DNA of 64,000 bases from Sphingobium sp. HWE2-09. Its GTDB lineage: Bacteria > Pseudomonadota > Alphaproteobacteria > Sphingomonadales > Sphingomonadaceae. The notes under the pieces are model-generated. The model had not been told where the DNA came from and did no database searches. It saw only the letters and a program-made list of their open reading frames with translations. The stretch lies in NCBI RefSeq assembly GCF_035989265.1, contig NZ_JAYKZX010000003.1, positions 1,240,001 to 1,304,000 of the forward strand. Direction: 5' to 3'. Position 1 is the first letter of the stretch. Every line of letters begins with the position of its first letter. Positions 1-7,128 of the stretch are shown here, piece after piece. The position numbers were made by a program, and so were the translations under genes.

Positions 1-111
1 GCCGATCTGTTCCCGCTCCCGTTCCAGCCAATGTTCGATCGCCTCCACCCCACGCCGCGCCAACGCCGACGGCCTCGCGCGAAGCGAGGTTTGTCGTGGC
101 TCTAAAGCCAT
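1..111 (-). CDS. comEC: ComEC/Rec2-family DNA uptake protein, N-terminal fragment
   Basis: An open frame runs leftwards off the window from an ATG at 109-111. The 37 visible residues begin [13 protein letters not shown] and end in an acidic/basic helix EHWLERERE followed by QIG. In my recollection sphingomonad ComEC proteins begin with just such a short Arg-rich lead and a 'hWLERER' helix before the first membrane segment, and comEC often lies divergent from gltX. ComEC would form the inner-membrane channel for DNA uptake. Only the extreme N-terminus is visible, so the call rests on resemblance and position; another membrane protein is possible. Confidence 0.45.
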   Translation of the reverse strand, partial: MALEPRQTSLRARPSALARRGVEAIEHWLEREREQIG

Positions 112-159
112 GCTAGGGGGCGTCGAAATCATAGGTCAGCAAGGCGAATGTCAGGGAAT

Positions 160-1602
160 ATGACGGCAAGTGCAACGGGAATGAACAAGCCGGTGGTGAC
201 CCGTTTCGCCCCGTCGCCAACCGGGTTCCTGCATATCGGCGGCGCCCGCACCGCGCTGTTCAACTGGCTGTTCGCACGCCACCATGGTGGCAAGTTTCTG
301 CTGCGTATCGAGGACACCGATCGCGCCCGTTCGACGCAGGACGCCGTAGGCGCTATTTTCGACGGGCTGGACTGGCTGGGACTGGGCGGCGACGAACCTG
401 CCATCTTCCAGTTCGAACGCACGCCCCGTCATGCGGAAGTCGCCAACCAGCTTCTGGAAGCCGGTCACGCCTATCGTTGCTACGCGACACCCGAAGAATT
501 GGCAGAACTGCGCGAACAGCAACGCGCCGCCAAGCAGCCGATGCGCTATGACGGCCGCTGGCGCGATCGTTCGCCCGAAGAAGCGCCCGAAGGCGCGCCA
601 TTCGTGATCCGCATCAAAGCCCCGCGCGACGGCGAAACGGTGATCGAAGACGCCGTACAGGGCCGCGTCGTCGTGCAGAATGCGGAGCTGGACGACATGA
701 TCCTGCTGCGGTCGGACGGCACGCCGACTTATATGTTGGCGGTCGTGGTGGACGATCATGACATGGGCGTCACCCACGTCATTCGCGGCGACGATCATCT
801 TAACAACGCCTTCCGTCAGCTCAGCATCATCAAGGCGATGAATTGGGAAGAGCCGATCTACGCGCATATCCCGCTGATCCACGGGTCGGACGGCGCCAAA
901 CTGTCGAAGCGCCACGGTGCGTTGGGCGTCGATGCCTATCGCGACGATATGGGGATGCTGCCCGAAGCGGTGCTGAACTATCTGCTGCGCCTGGGCTGGG
1001 GCCATGGCGATGAGGAAATCATCTCGATCGCTCGCGCCATCGAACTGTTCGACATCAGCGGCGTCGGCCGTTCGCCGTCGCGTTTCGATATCAAGAAGCT
1101 GGAAAATCTGAACGGTCACTATCTGCGTGAGGCGGATGATGCACGTCTGGCCGGACTGGTCGCGCCGCTGGTCGAGCGCCGCCTTGATATTAGATTGTCG
1201 GATACCAATCTGTCGCTCTTGACCCAAGCGATGGCGTCGCTCAAGCCGCGCGCCAAGAACCTTAATGAAATTGCGGAGGGAGCAGAGTTTCTGTTCAAAA
1301 ATTGCCCGCTCGATTTTGACGAGAAGGCCTCCGCTCTGCTAGACGACTCCGCGCGCGTGCTGCTTCAAAAGACAGCCGACGCTTTCCAGCCCGTTCAGTC
1401 CTGGACGGTAGAAGCGATCGAAGATGTCATACGCCGCGTGGCAGAGGATGCCGGTCTGGGACTGGGCAAGGTTGCGCAGCCGCTTCGTGCGGCGCTGACC
1501 GGGCGCACCGTCTCGCCGGGGATTTTCGATGTCCTCTTCCTTTTGGGGAAAGAGGAGAGCTTGGAACGACTGACCCATGTGGGGCACGCATCGGTCGGTT
1601 GA
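160..1602 (+). CDS. gltX: Glutamate--tRNA ligase
   Basis: Charges tRNA-Glu with glutamate in the cytoplasm. The class I synthetase signature is visible: a HIGH-type motif in [14 protein letters not shown] near the N-terminus and a KMSKS-type motif in KLSKRHGA around residue 250. Length is about 480 residues, normal for bacterial GltX. Three in-frame ATGs exist (148, 160, 181). I chose 160 because AGGGA lies about 4 bases ahead of it; 148 has only AAGG, and 181 lies just before the conserved [10 protein letters not shown] start. It is divergent from the comEC fragment and 20 bases ahead of gltA, with which it may be cotranscribed. Confidence 0.96.
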   Translation: MTASATGMNKPVVTRFAPSPTGFLHIGGARTALFNWLFARHHGGKFLLRIEDTDRARSTQDAVGAIFDGLDWLGLGGDEPAIFQFERTPRHAEVANQLLEAGHAYRCYATPEELAELREQQRAAKQPMRYDGRWRDRSPEEAPEGAPFVIRIKAPRDGETVIEDAVQGRVVVQNAELDDMILLRSDGTPTYMLAVVVDDHDMGVTHVIRGDDHLNNAFRQLSIIKAMNWEEPIYAHIPLIHGSDGAKLSKRHGALGVDAYRDDMGMLPEAVLNYLLRLGWGHGDEEIISIARAIELFDISGVGRSPSRFDIKKLENLNGHYLREADDARLAGLVAPLVERRLDIRLSDTNLSLLTQAMASLKPRAKNLNEIAEGAEFLFKNCPLDFDEKASALLDDSARVLLQKTADAFQPVQSWTVEAIEDVIRRVAEDAGLGLGKVAQPLRAALTGRTVSPGIFDVLFLLGKEESLERLTHVGHASVG

Positions 1603-1622
1603 TGGGACTCAAGGAGAACAAT

Positions 1623-2909
1623 ATGTCGGATAACAATGCCACTTTGACCGTCGGGGCCGATGCGAAGGACTATGCCATCATGGACGGCACGGTCGGCCCG
1701 CAGGTCATCGACGTGCGCAAGCTGTACGCCAATACCGGCATGTTTACCTATGATCCGGGCTTTACTTCGACCGCCAGTTGCGAATCCGGCCTGACCTATA
1801 TCGACGGCGACGAAGGCATTTTGCTCCATCGCGGCTATCCGATCGGCCAGCTGGCCGAACAGTCGAGCTTCATGGAAGTCTGCTATCTGCTGCTGAACGG
1901 CGAACTGCCCTCGAAGCAGGAACTGAGCGACTTCACCACCACCATCACGCGCCACACCATGGTGCATGAACAGCTGTCGGCCTTTTTCCGCGGTTTCCGT
2001 CGCGATGCGCATCCCATGGCGATCATGGTCGGCGTCGTCGGCGCGCTATCGGCCTTCTATCATGATTCGACCGACATCAACGATCCCGAACAGCGCCGCA
2101 TCGCGAGCCATCGCCTGATCGCCAAGATGCCGACGATCGCCGCCATGGCCTATAAATATTCGGTGGGTCAGCCCTTCGTCTATCCGCGCAACGACCTGAG
2201 CTATACCGCCAATTTCCTGCGGATGACCTTCTCGGTCCCGGCGGAAGATTATGTTCCCGATCCGGTGATCGTGGACGCGATGGACAAGATTTTCATCCTG
2301 CACGCCGACCATGAGCAGAACGCGTCGACGTCGACCGTGCGTCTGGCGGGTTCGTCGGGCGCCAACCCGTTCGCCTGCATCGCGGCCGGCATCGCCTGCT
2401 TGTGGGGTCCGGCGCATGGCGGCGCGAACGAAGCGGCGCTCAACATGCTGCGCGAAATCGGCACCGTCGATCGCATCCCGGAATATATCGCCCGTGCTAA
2501 GAACAAGGACGATCCGTTCCGCCTGATGGGCTTTGGCCATCGCGTCTATAAGAATTACGATCCGCGCGCGACCGTGATGCAGAAGACGGCGAAGGACGTG
2601 CTGGAGAAGCTGGGCGTCAACGACCCGGTCTTCGACGTTGCCAAGGAACTGGAGCAGATCGCTCTCAACGATCCTTATTTCGTCGAGAAGAAGCTCTACC
2701 CGAATGTCGACTTCTATTCGGGCGTTATCCTCTCGGCCATCGGCTTCCCGACCGAAATGTTCACCGTGCTGTTCGCCCTGGCCCGCACCGTCGGCTGGGT
2801 GGCGCAGTGGAACGAAATGATTTCGGACCCAGCACAGAAGATCGGCCGTCCGCGCCAGCTCTACACCGGTCCTACCGAACGCGATTATGTGCCGGTCGGC
2901 GAGCGCTGA
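1623..2909 (+). CDS. gltA: Citrate synthase (type II, hexameric type)
   Basis: Condenses oxaloacetate and acetyl-CoA to citrate, the entry step of the TCA cycle. It has 428 residues, as expected for the proteobacterial type. Active-site segments are visible: [23 protein letters not shown] (catalytic His), [14 protein letters not shown] and YPNVDFYSG (catalytic Asp). An upstream in-frame ATG at 1599 gives eight extra residues, but AAGGAGAACAAT directly before 1623 is a strong ribosome binding site, so 1623 is preferred. A rho-independent terminator follows at 2933-2960. Confidence 0.97.
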   Translation: MSDNNATLTVGADAKDYAIMDGTVGPQVIDVRKLYANTGMFTYDPGFTSTASCESGLTYIDGDEGILLHRGYPIGQLAEQSSFMEVCYLLLNGELPSKQELSDFTTTITRHTMVHEQLSAFFRGFRRDAHPMAIMVGVVGALSAFYHDSTDINDPEQRRIASHRLIAKMPTIAAMAYKYSVGQPFVYPRNDLSYTANFLRMTFSVPAEDYVPDPVIVDAMDKIFILHADHEQNASTSTVRLAGSSGANPFACIAAGIACLWGPAHGGANEAALNMLREIGTVDRIPEYIARAKNKDDPFRLMGFGHRVYKNYDPRATVMQKTAKDVLEKLGVNDPVFDVAKELEQIALNDPYFVEKKLYPNVDFYSGVILSAIGFPTEMFTVLFALARTVGWVAQWNEMISDPAQKIGRPRQLYTGPTERDYVPVGER

Positions 2910-2932
2910 TCGGTCACTACAACACGATGAAG

Positions 2933-2960
2933 AACGGCGCCCACGCGGCGCCGTTTTTTT
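2933..2960 (+). terminator. Rho-independent terminator after gltA
   Basis: Stem ACGGCGC (2934-2940), loop 2941-2947, stem GCGCCGT (2948-2954), then a run of T to 2960. It lies 24 bases after the gltA stop and ends the rightward gltX-gltA unit before the convergent kinase-like gene. Confidence 0.9.
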
Positions 2961-2972
2961 GCCTTGCGCCCG

Positions 2973-4352
2973 TCAGTCGCCCCCCGGCAAGGACAGGATG
3001 AAGCGCGCGCCCTCGCCCGGTGCGCCGCCGATGCGGATGTCGCCGTTCATGGCCCGGGCAAGGCGGCGGGAAATATAGAGGCCAAGGCCGCTACCACCGG
3101 CATCGTCACGGCCCAGCCGCTCGAATTTCTCGAAGATGCGTTCGCGATCAGCCGGGGCGACGCCCTGCCCCTGATCGATCACCGCGATGCGCGCCTGCCC
3201 GCTTTCCCATTCGGTCGCGATGCGCACCTGCGTCCCTTCGGGCGCGTAGCGCACGGCGTTGCCGATCAGGTTGACCAATATCTGCAAAATCCGTCGAAAT
3301 TCGCCGATCGCGGGCAGTTTGGCGTCTGGCGCAGGGGCGATGATGGTGATGCGTCGATCCAGCGCTTTGACCGTCAGCAGGCCTGCGGCGCGGCGTCCCA
3401 GATCGGCCAGGTCCACCTCTTCGGCGATCACACTGAAATCGGGACGGTCGATTGCCTGCAGATCAGCAAGGTCATCGACCAGAGCCATCAGATGCCGCCC
3501 CGCCGCGGCGATATCGCTGGCGTAACCGGCATAGTCGGGCCGCAACGGGCCTTCCAGTTGCGCACTGATCGTGTCGGCATTGGCGATGATACGGCCCAAA
3601 GGCTGGCGCAGCGACCGATCGAGCCGCCGCCCAAATTCGGCAGGGTAAAGCGCGAGGGGCGCTTCATCCACCAGAGGCGCCGCTACCGCCCGGTGCAGCG
3701 GGAAGGCCGTGCCGCTATAGCCGGTCAATTGCCCGGCCTGATCGAACATGGGAAAGGCCGACAGGCGATAGCGGGAGGATGTGTCGCTCGCCAGGACGGC
3801 CAGTTGGTCTTTGAACGCGCGACGCTGGGCAAAGCCGCGCAGCATCGCCATGTCGCCATCGCTATCGGCTTCCAACTGAAAATAGCTGGAAAAGCGCGCG
3901 CCCGGAACAGGCGGGCTTGTGGGCAGGGCGCCGCTGTCGCCCTGTCCTTCCAGCACCATCTGGAACCGCAACTGCGTATCGATCTGCCAGGTCCAGCCAT
4001 CGGCGAGCGCCGCAATATCGGCGTCGCGTCGTCCGTCATCGGGCGGCAGTGGCGTGGCGGGCCGTTCGCGCCAATCCACGACTGACAGGCTGACGCCTTG
4101 CGCGTCCGGCTTGGCCCGCACCCACATATCGATGTCGCCACGCTGCGCCGCCGCGACCACCGGCCGCGACACCAAAACGCCCAGTCGCGCCGCAAGCCGG
4201 GCGATCGCCACCAGTTGCGGCACGGCAAATGGCGCGCCCACGTCCGCGCCTGCTTCCTGCTGCAACGCCAGCAATGGCGCGTCGGCGGTCAACAGGCGGC
4301 CGTCAGTCGACAGGGCCGCGCGAATGATCGCAGGATGCGACGGCAGGGTCAT
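2973..4352 (-). CDS. Histidine-kinase-like sensor protein lacking the phosphoacceptor His
   Basis: 459 residues, cytoplasmic, with no membrane segment seen. Residues 1-230 look like a sensory (PAS-like) region; 239-300 align with the HisKA dimerisation helix; about 330-459 form an HATPase_c domain with N-box NLIGNAVRYAPEG, G1 DQGQGVAP, F-box IFEKFER and G2 GGSGLGLYISRR. In the H-box the usual SHELRTPL is replaced by DRSLRQPL, so Arg246 stands where the phosphorylated His should be. ATP binding may be kept while autophosphorylation on His is unlikely. Start ATG at 4352 overlaps the upstream stop by ATGA, so the gene is translationally coupled to the DUF2336-like gene. Confidence 0.8.
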   Translation of the reverse strand: MTLPSHPAIIRAALSTDGRLLTADAPLLALQQEAGADVGAPFAVPQLVAIARLAARLGVLVSRPVVAAAQRGDIDMWVRAKPDAQGVSLSVVDWRERPATPLPPDDGRRDADIAALADGWTWQIDTQLRFQMVLEGQGDSGALPTSPPVPGARFSSYFQLEADSDGDMAMLRGFAQRRAFKDQLAVLASDTSSRYRLSAFPMFDQAGQLTGYSGTAFPLHRAVAAPLVDEAPLALYPAEFGRRLDRSLRQPLGRIIANADTISAQLEGPLRPDYAGYASDIAAAGRHLMALVDDLADLQAIDRPDFSVIAEEVDLADLGRRAAGLLTVKALDRRITIIAPAPDAKLPAIGEFRRILQILVNLIGNAVRYAPEGTQVRIATEWESGQARIAVIDQGQGVAPADRERIFEKFERLGRDDAGGSGLGLYISRRLARAMNGDIRIGGAPGEGARFILSLPGGD

Positions 4353-5446
4353 AGGCTGATCACCGCGCGCAGATGATCCAACTTGGCGCGGAATGCAGGC
4401 GCGGTCCGTAGTGCCCTGATCATGCCATCCGCCTGATCCTCGCTCAGCGCCTGATAGCGATCCGCTTCCGCGACCATCGCAGCGTCGGTCAGATTCGGGC
4501 GTACTGGCCGCAGCGCCAGCAGGAGATGACGATAATCGGCATCCGATCCCCCCAATGCGCGGCACAGCGTCCCAACCTGCGCCACTGGTCCCGTAACCAA
4601 CATGGTCACGACCTGGCTGCTGTTCATCCGCAACCGCCGCGCCGCGACCGCCGCAAAGGGCAGGAAACGACGCTGTGCCAGTAATTTGCCCAGCAGATCC
4701 GGCGTATCGGCCTGCACATCCATATGCCGCACCAGCCGGTCCGCCTGCGCGATGGGGCATGTCGTTTCGTCATGGTCGGCCAATAAAGCCCAACCCGCGC
4801 GATCGACAGCGGCGAGCAAATGCGCACCGTCCTCCACCATCGTCCGCTGCGCCACCACGGTCAGGCAGGCGGCGACCGTCCACATCAGTTCGGCAAAATG
4901 TTCGGCCGGCAGATCGGGCTTCATCGGGGCATCTTCGCCGCCCATGGCAAGCCAGCGGCCCTCTGCCAGAGCCAGCGCGGATAGCGCATCGCCCAACTGA
5001 CTGTCTTCGGATGAGATAAATCCGTCATCCGGCTCACCCAGTTGCTCGACATCGGCCTGGCCGAACTGACGGAGCATCATCGTCACGGCGGCGCGCATTT
5101 CCATGGTCGCCAGCAAAGCAGGGCCGATCAGCGATGGTTGCGCGCGTATCATCGCCCAGGCGACGGGCGCTGGCGAGCGGTCCAGCACAGCGCCGACATC
5201 GGGCGTATGCGCCACCGCCAGGCGCAGGGCCATTTCGATCGATGTAATGCAGCCGCCCAGATGCCGACGCGTCTCCGCGATCAGCGCGTCGTGCCGCGCT
5301 TGCCCGTCGTCAGGAAAGAAAAAAGCCAGATCAACGGCATGGCCGACGGGCACGGCGGACATGCCTGCCATGACACGCGCCATAGGCCAGCTGCCCGCCA
5401 TGGTCGTGCCGGTAAAGGACGAATAGGCGCTCATGCCGACGAGCAT
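4349..5446 (-). CDS. DUF2336-like alphaproteobacterial protein
   Basis: 365 residues, mostly alpha-helical and Ala/Leu-rich, no signal peptide or membrane segment. The C-terminal third (LAQRRFLPFAAVAARRL... and following helices) resembles the DUF2336 family, which is of unknown function and largely alphaproteobacterial. Start at 5446 has AAGGA about 9 bases upstream; a second ATG four codons in is possible. It overlaps the downstream kinase-like gene by 4 bases, so the two products are probably made together and may act together. The family assignment is from memory of the pattern and is moderate. Confidence 0.6.
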   Translation of the reverse strand: MLVGMSAYSSFTGTTMAGSWPMARVMAGMSAVPVGHAVDLAFFFPDDGQARHDALIAETRRHLGGCITSIEMALRLAVAHTPDVGAVLDRSPAPVAWAMIRAQPSLIGPALLATMEMRAAVTMMLRQFGQADVEQLGEPDDGFISSEDSQLGDALSALALAEGRWLAMGGEDAPMKPDLPAEHFAELMWTVAACLTVVAQRTMVEDGAHLLAAVDRAGWALLADHDETTCPIAQADRLVRHMDVQADTPDLLGKLLAQRRFLPFAAVAARRLRMNSSQVVTMLVTGPVAQVGTLCRALGGSDADYRHLLLALRPVRPNLTDAAMVAEADRYQALSEDQADGMIRALRTAPAFRAKLDHLRAVISL

Positions 5447-5494
5447 ATGCGCACGTCCTTAAAATGCACTAAACCCTGACCGAGAAAAAATCGC

Positions 5495-6661
5495 TCAAAC
5501 GGGCTTTCTGAGCAGAATGGCCCCGACCGATGCGATGGCGAGCAAAATGGCGACGCGAAACCCGCTCGCCATCGCACCGACCAAGCCCGCAAATATCAGT
5601 ATCAGCGCCGCCGTCCCCGGCGTGAATATCATCCATGATCGCGCCGACGCGGCCCTGCCCCAGCGATCGGCCACCATCAAGATCGCCAGCAGCAACGCCA
5701 GATCAGCGGCCAAGGTCGTACCCCCGGCAAAGACGATCCCCGCCAGCACCATCGCCGGTGCGCCGAAAGCGAACCACCCCATGGACGGCGTCCGCAGCGC
5801 GAGGGCGCCCAGCCTATCGCTGATTTCCGACAAGAGCAGCGCGCCAATCAGAAGAGCAAAGCCCGTCAACGGCCAGCCCAGCTCGATCGGCACCAATGCC
5901 ACCGCGCCAAGCGCGATCGCGGCAATCCGCACCTGCAGGCTTGGCACCTGCATCCGCATCAGGGGCGGGCTGACGATGCGCGCCAGCGGGGCCAGCAGAT
6001 AATGTTCGATACCGCCGCGCGCATGCGTCCGCGCCGTTCCGGCCGCCGTGACAGCCAATGCCACCAGATCGGCCTGAGCCTGACTTTCGACCATGGCGAC
6101 CCGCCCTTCCAGCAGGTCGTCCTGCGGCACGGTCATGCGCCTGGCGCCCTTTTGCACGGCGGTGCGCACCAGGGTCAGTGCCAGATCCCAATCGCCGATC
6201 ATGTCGAGCGTACCGAACAACAGGTCGGGGCTGATCCGCGCCAGCCCAGCCCATCGCTGTCCGGCATCGATCCGCTCGAACGGCGCGCTGGCGCGACTAT
6301 CATCGGTGACCAGCATGACATTGCCGTCCGCCGCGCCGATGCCGTCGAAATGCGCCTGCGACACGATCGCGCCATCCGCAACCAGCACCACGTCGCTATC
6401 GCGCGGGGCGTCCCGCACCATCGACACCATGTCCCGCACCAGCGCTACCGCGATCCCGTCGGCGCTCAGGCGGTCGACCGCCTGGGACAGGGCGGGCGTG
6501 ATCACGCTCACCAATATCATGATCCGATCGGCCCCCGCCTGTGCCGCCTGTCGCGCCTGATATTCCACCAGCGTCTGCCCGGCGAAATACAGGCTGGCCC
6601 GCAGCCCTGCGGGCGAATCGGCCGATGCGCGACTGGCGCTTAGAATAGCGGCGAAACTCAT
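5495..6661 (-). CDS. NTP-transferase/CDP-alcohol phosphatidyltransferase-like membrane protein with degenerate motifs
   Basis: 388 residues. Residues 1-210 follow the layout of sugar-nucleotidyltransferase folds (AAIL start, TLVEYQARQAAQAGADRI, VVLVADG), but the glycine-rich nucleotide loop GxGxRL is missing. Residues 219-388 start with HYLLAPLARIVSPPL and carry about five membrane helices, as in the phosphatidyltransferase half of bifunctional inositol-phosphate cytidylyltransferase/DIPP synthase. The catalytic DGxxAR...GxxxD motif is absent; SEISDRLGALAL lies at about its place. I infer an inactive or repurposed relative of a CDP-alcohol enzyme. Start ATG 6661 avoids a longer in-frame extension that overlaps upstream DNA. 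Confidence 0.5.
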   Translation of the reverse strand: MSFAAILSASRASADSPAGLRASLYFAGQTLVEYQARQAAQAGADRIMILVSVITPALSQAVDRLSADGIAVALVRDMVSMVRDAPRDSDVVLVADGAIVSQAHFDGIGAADGNVMLVTDDSRASAPFERIDAGQRWAGLARISPDLLFGTLDMIGDWDLALTLVRTAVQKGARRMTVPQDDLLEGRVAMVESQAQADLVALAVTAAGTARTHARGGIEHYLLAPLARIVSPPLMRMQVPSLQVRIAAIALGAVALVPIELGWPLTGFALLIGALLLSEISDRLGALALRTPSMGWFAFGAPAMVLAGIVFAGGTTLAADLALLLAILMVADRWGRAASARSWMIFTPGTAALILIFAGLVGAMASGFRVAILLAIASVGAILLRKPV

Positions 6662-6745
6662 ATCGTTACGATGACGGACCCGATTGTTGTGCGACGACCT
6701 TTTCGCAAGCTGGGACGCTTCACGCAAGCAACGCTTTTACCCCCG

Positions 6746-7048
6746 TCAGCCCTGCTCCAGCGCCGCCAATGCCACGCGCAACCGGCGCAGGACGCGCGGG
6801 TCGCCCGGCGCAGCCTCCGCCGCTTCGTCCGCCAGCGCCATCAGGGCGGTCAACCCGAAGCTGGCGGCCAGACCTTTCAGACGCCAGGCGGCCAATTCCC
6901 AATTCGCATCGCACCGCGCCCGCGCCAACAGATCGACCTGCCGCGCGGCGCTTTCCATGAACGCGACGCGCAGGTCGGCTATCAACATGGTATCGTCGCC
7001 GACGGCGGCCGCCAAAGCAGCGTGAAGAGCGCCAGGATCATAGGACAT
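6746..7048 (-). CDS. Hpt-domain-like protein lacking the phosphoacceptor His
   Basis: 100 residues. The segment ELAAWRLKGLAASFGL (residues 51-66) matches the Hpt phosphotransfer helix normally written AAHxLKGxAxxxG, but Trp55 replaces the phosphorylated His. Lys58 and Gly59 of the motif are kept. The flanking helices (AFMESAARQVDLL before, LADEAAEA after) fit a four-helix Hpt bundle. It is the first gene of a leftward group with the nucleotidyltransferase-like, DUF2336-like and kinase-like genes, and divergent from the TipN-like gene 80 bases away. It may bind a partner without transferring phosphate. Confidence 0.55.
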   Translation of the reverse strand: MSYDPGALHAALAAAVGDDTMLIADLRVAFMESAARQVDLLARARCDANWELAAWRLKGLAASFGLTALMALADEAAEAAPGDPRVLRRLRVALAALEQG

Positions 7049-7073
7049 GGCGACAAACGCTATCGGGCTTGCG

Positions 7074-7088
7074 TTAAGTTTTGGTAAC
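7074..7088. promoter_or_regulatory. Possible CtrA-like site between divergent genes
   Basis: TTAA (7074-7077), seven bases, then TAAC (7085-7088) lie in the 80-base gap between the Hpt-like and TipN-like genes. The alphaproteobacterial cell-cycle regulator CtrA binds TTAA-N7-TTAA, so the first half-site is exact and the second has two mismatches. The match is weak; position in a divergent promoter is the main argument. Confidence 0.25.
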
Positions 7089-7128
7089 AGGGCATTTGCG
7101 CGGACGGAAAAGATGCTAGGATAGCGAC

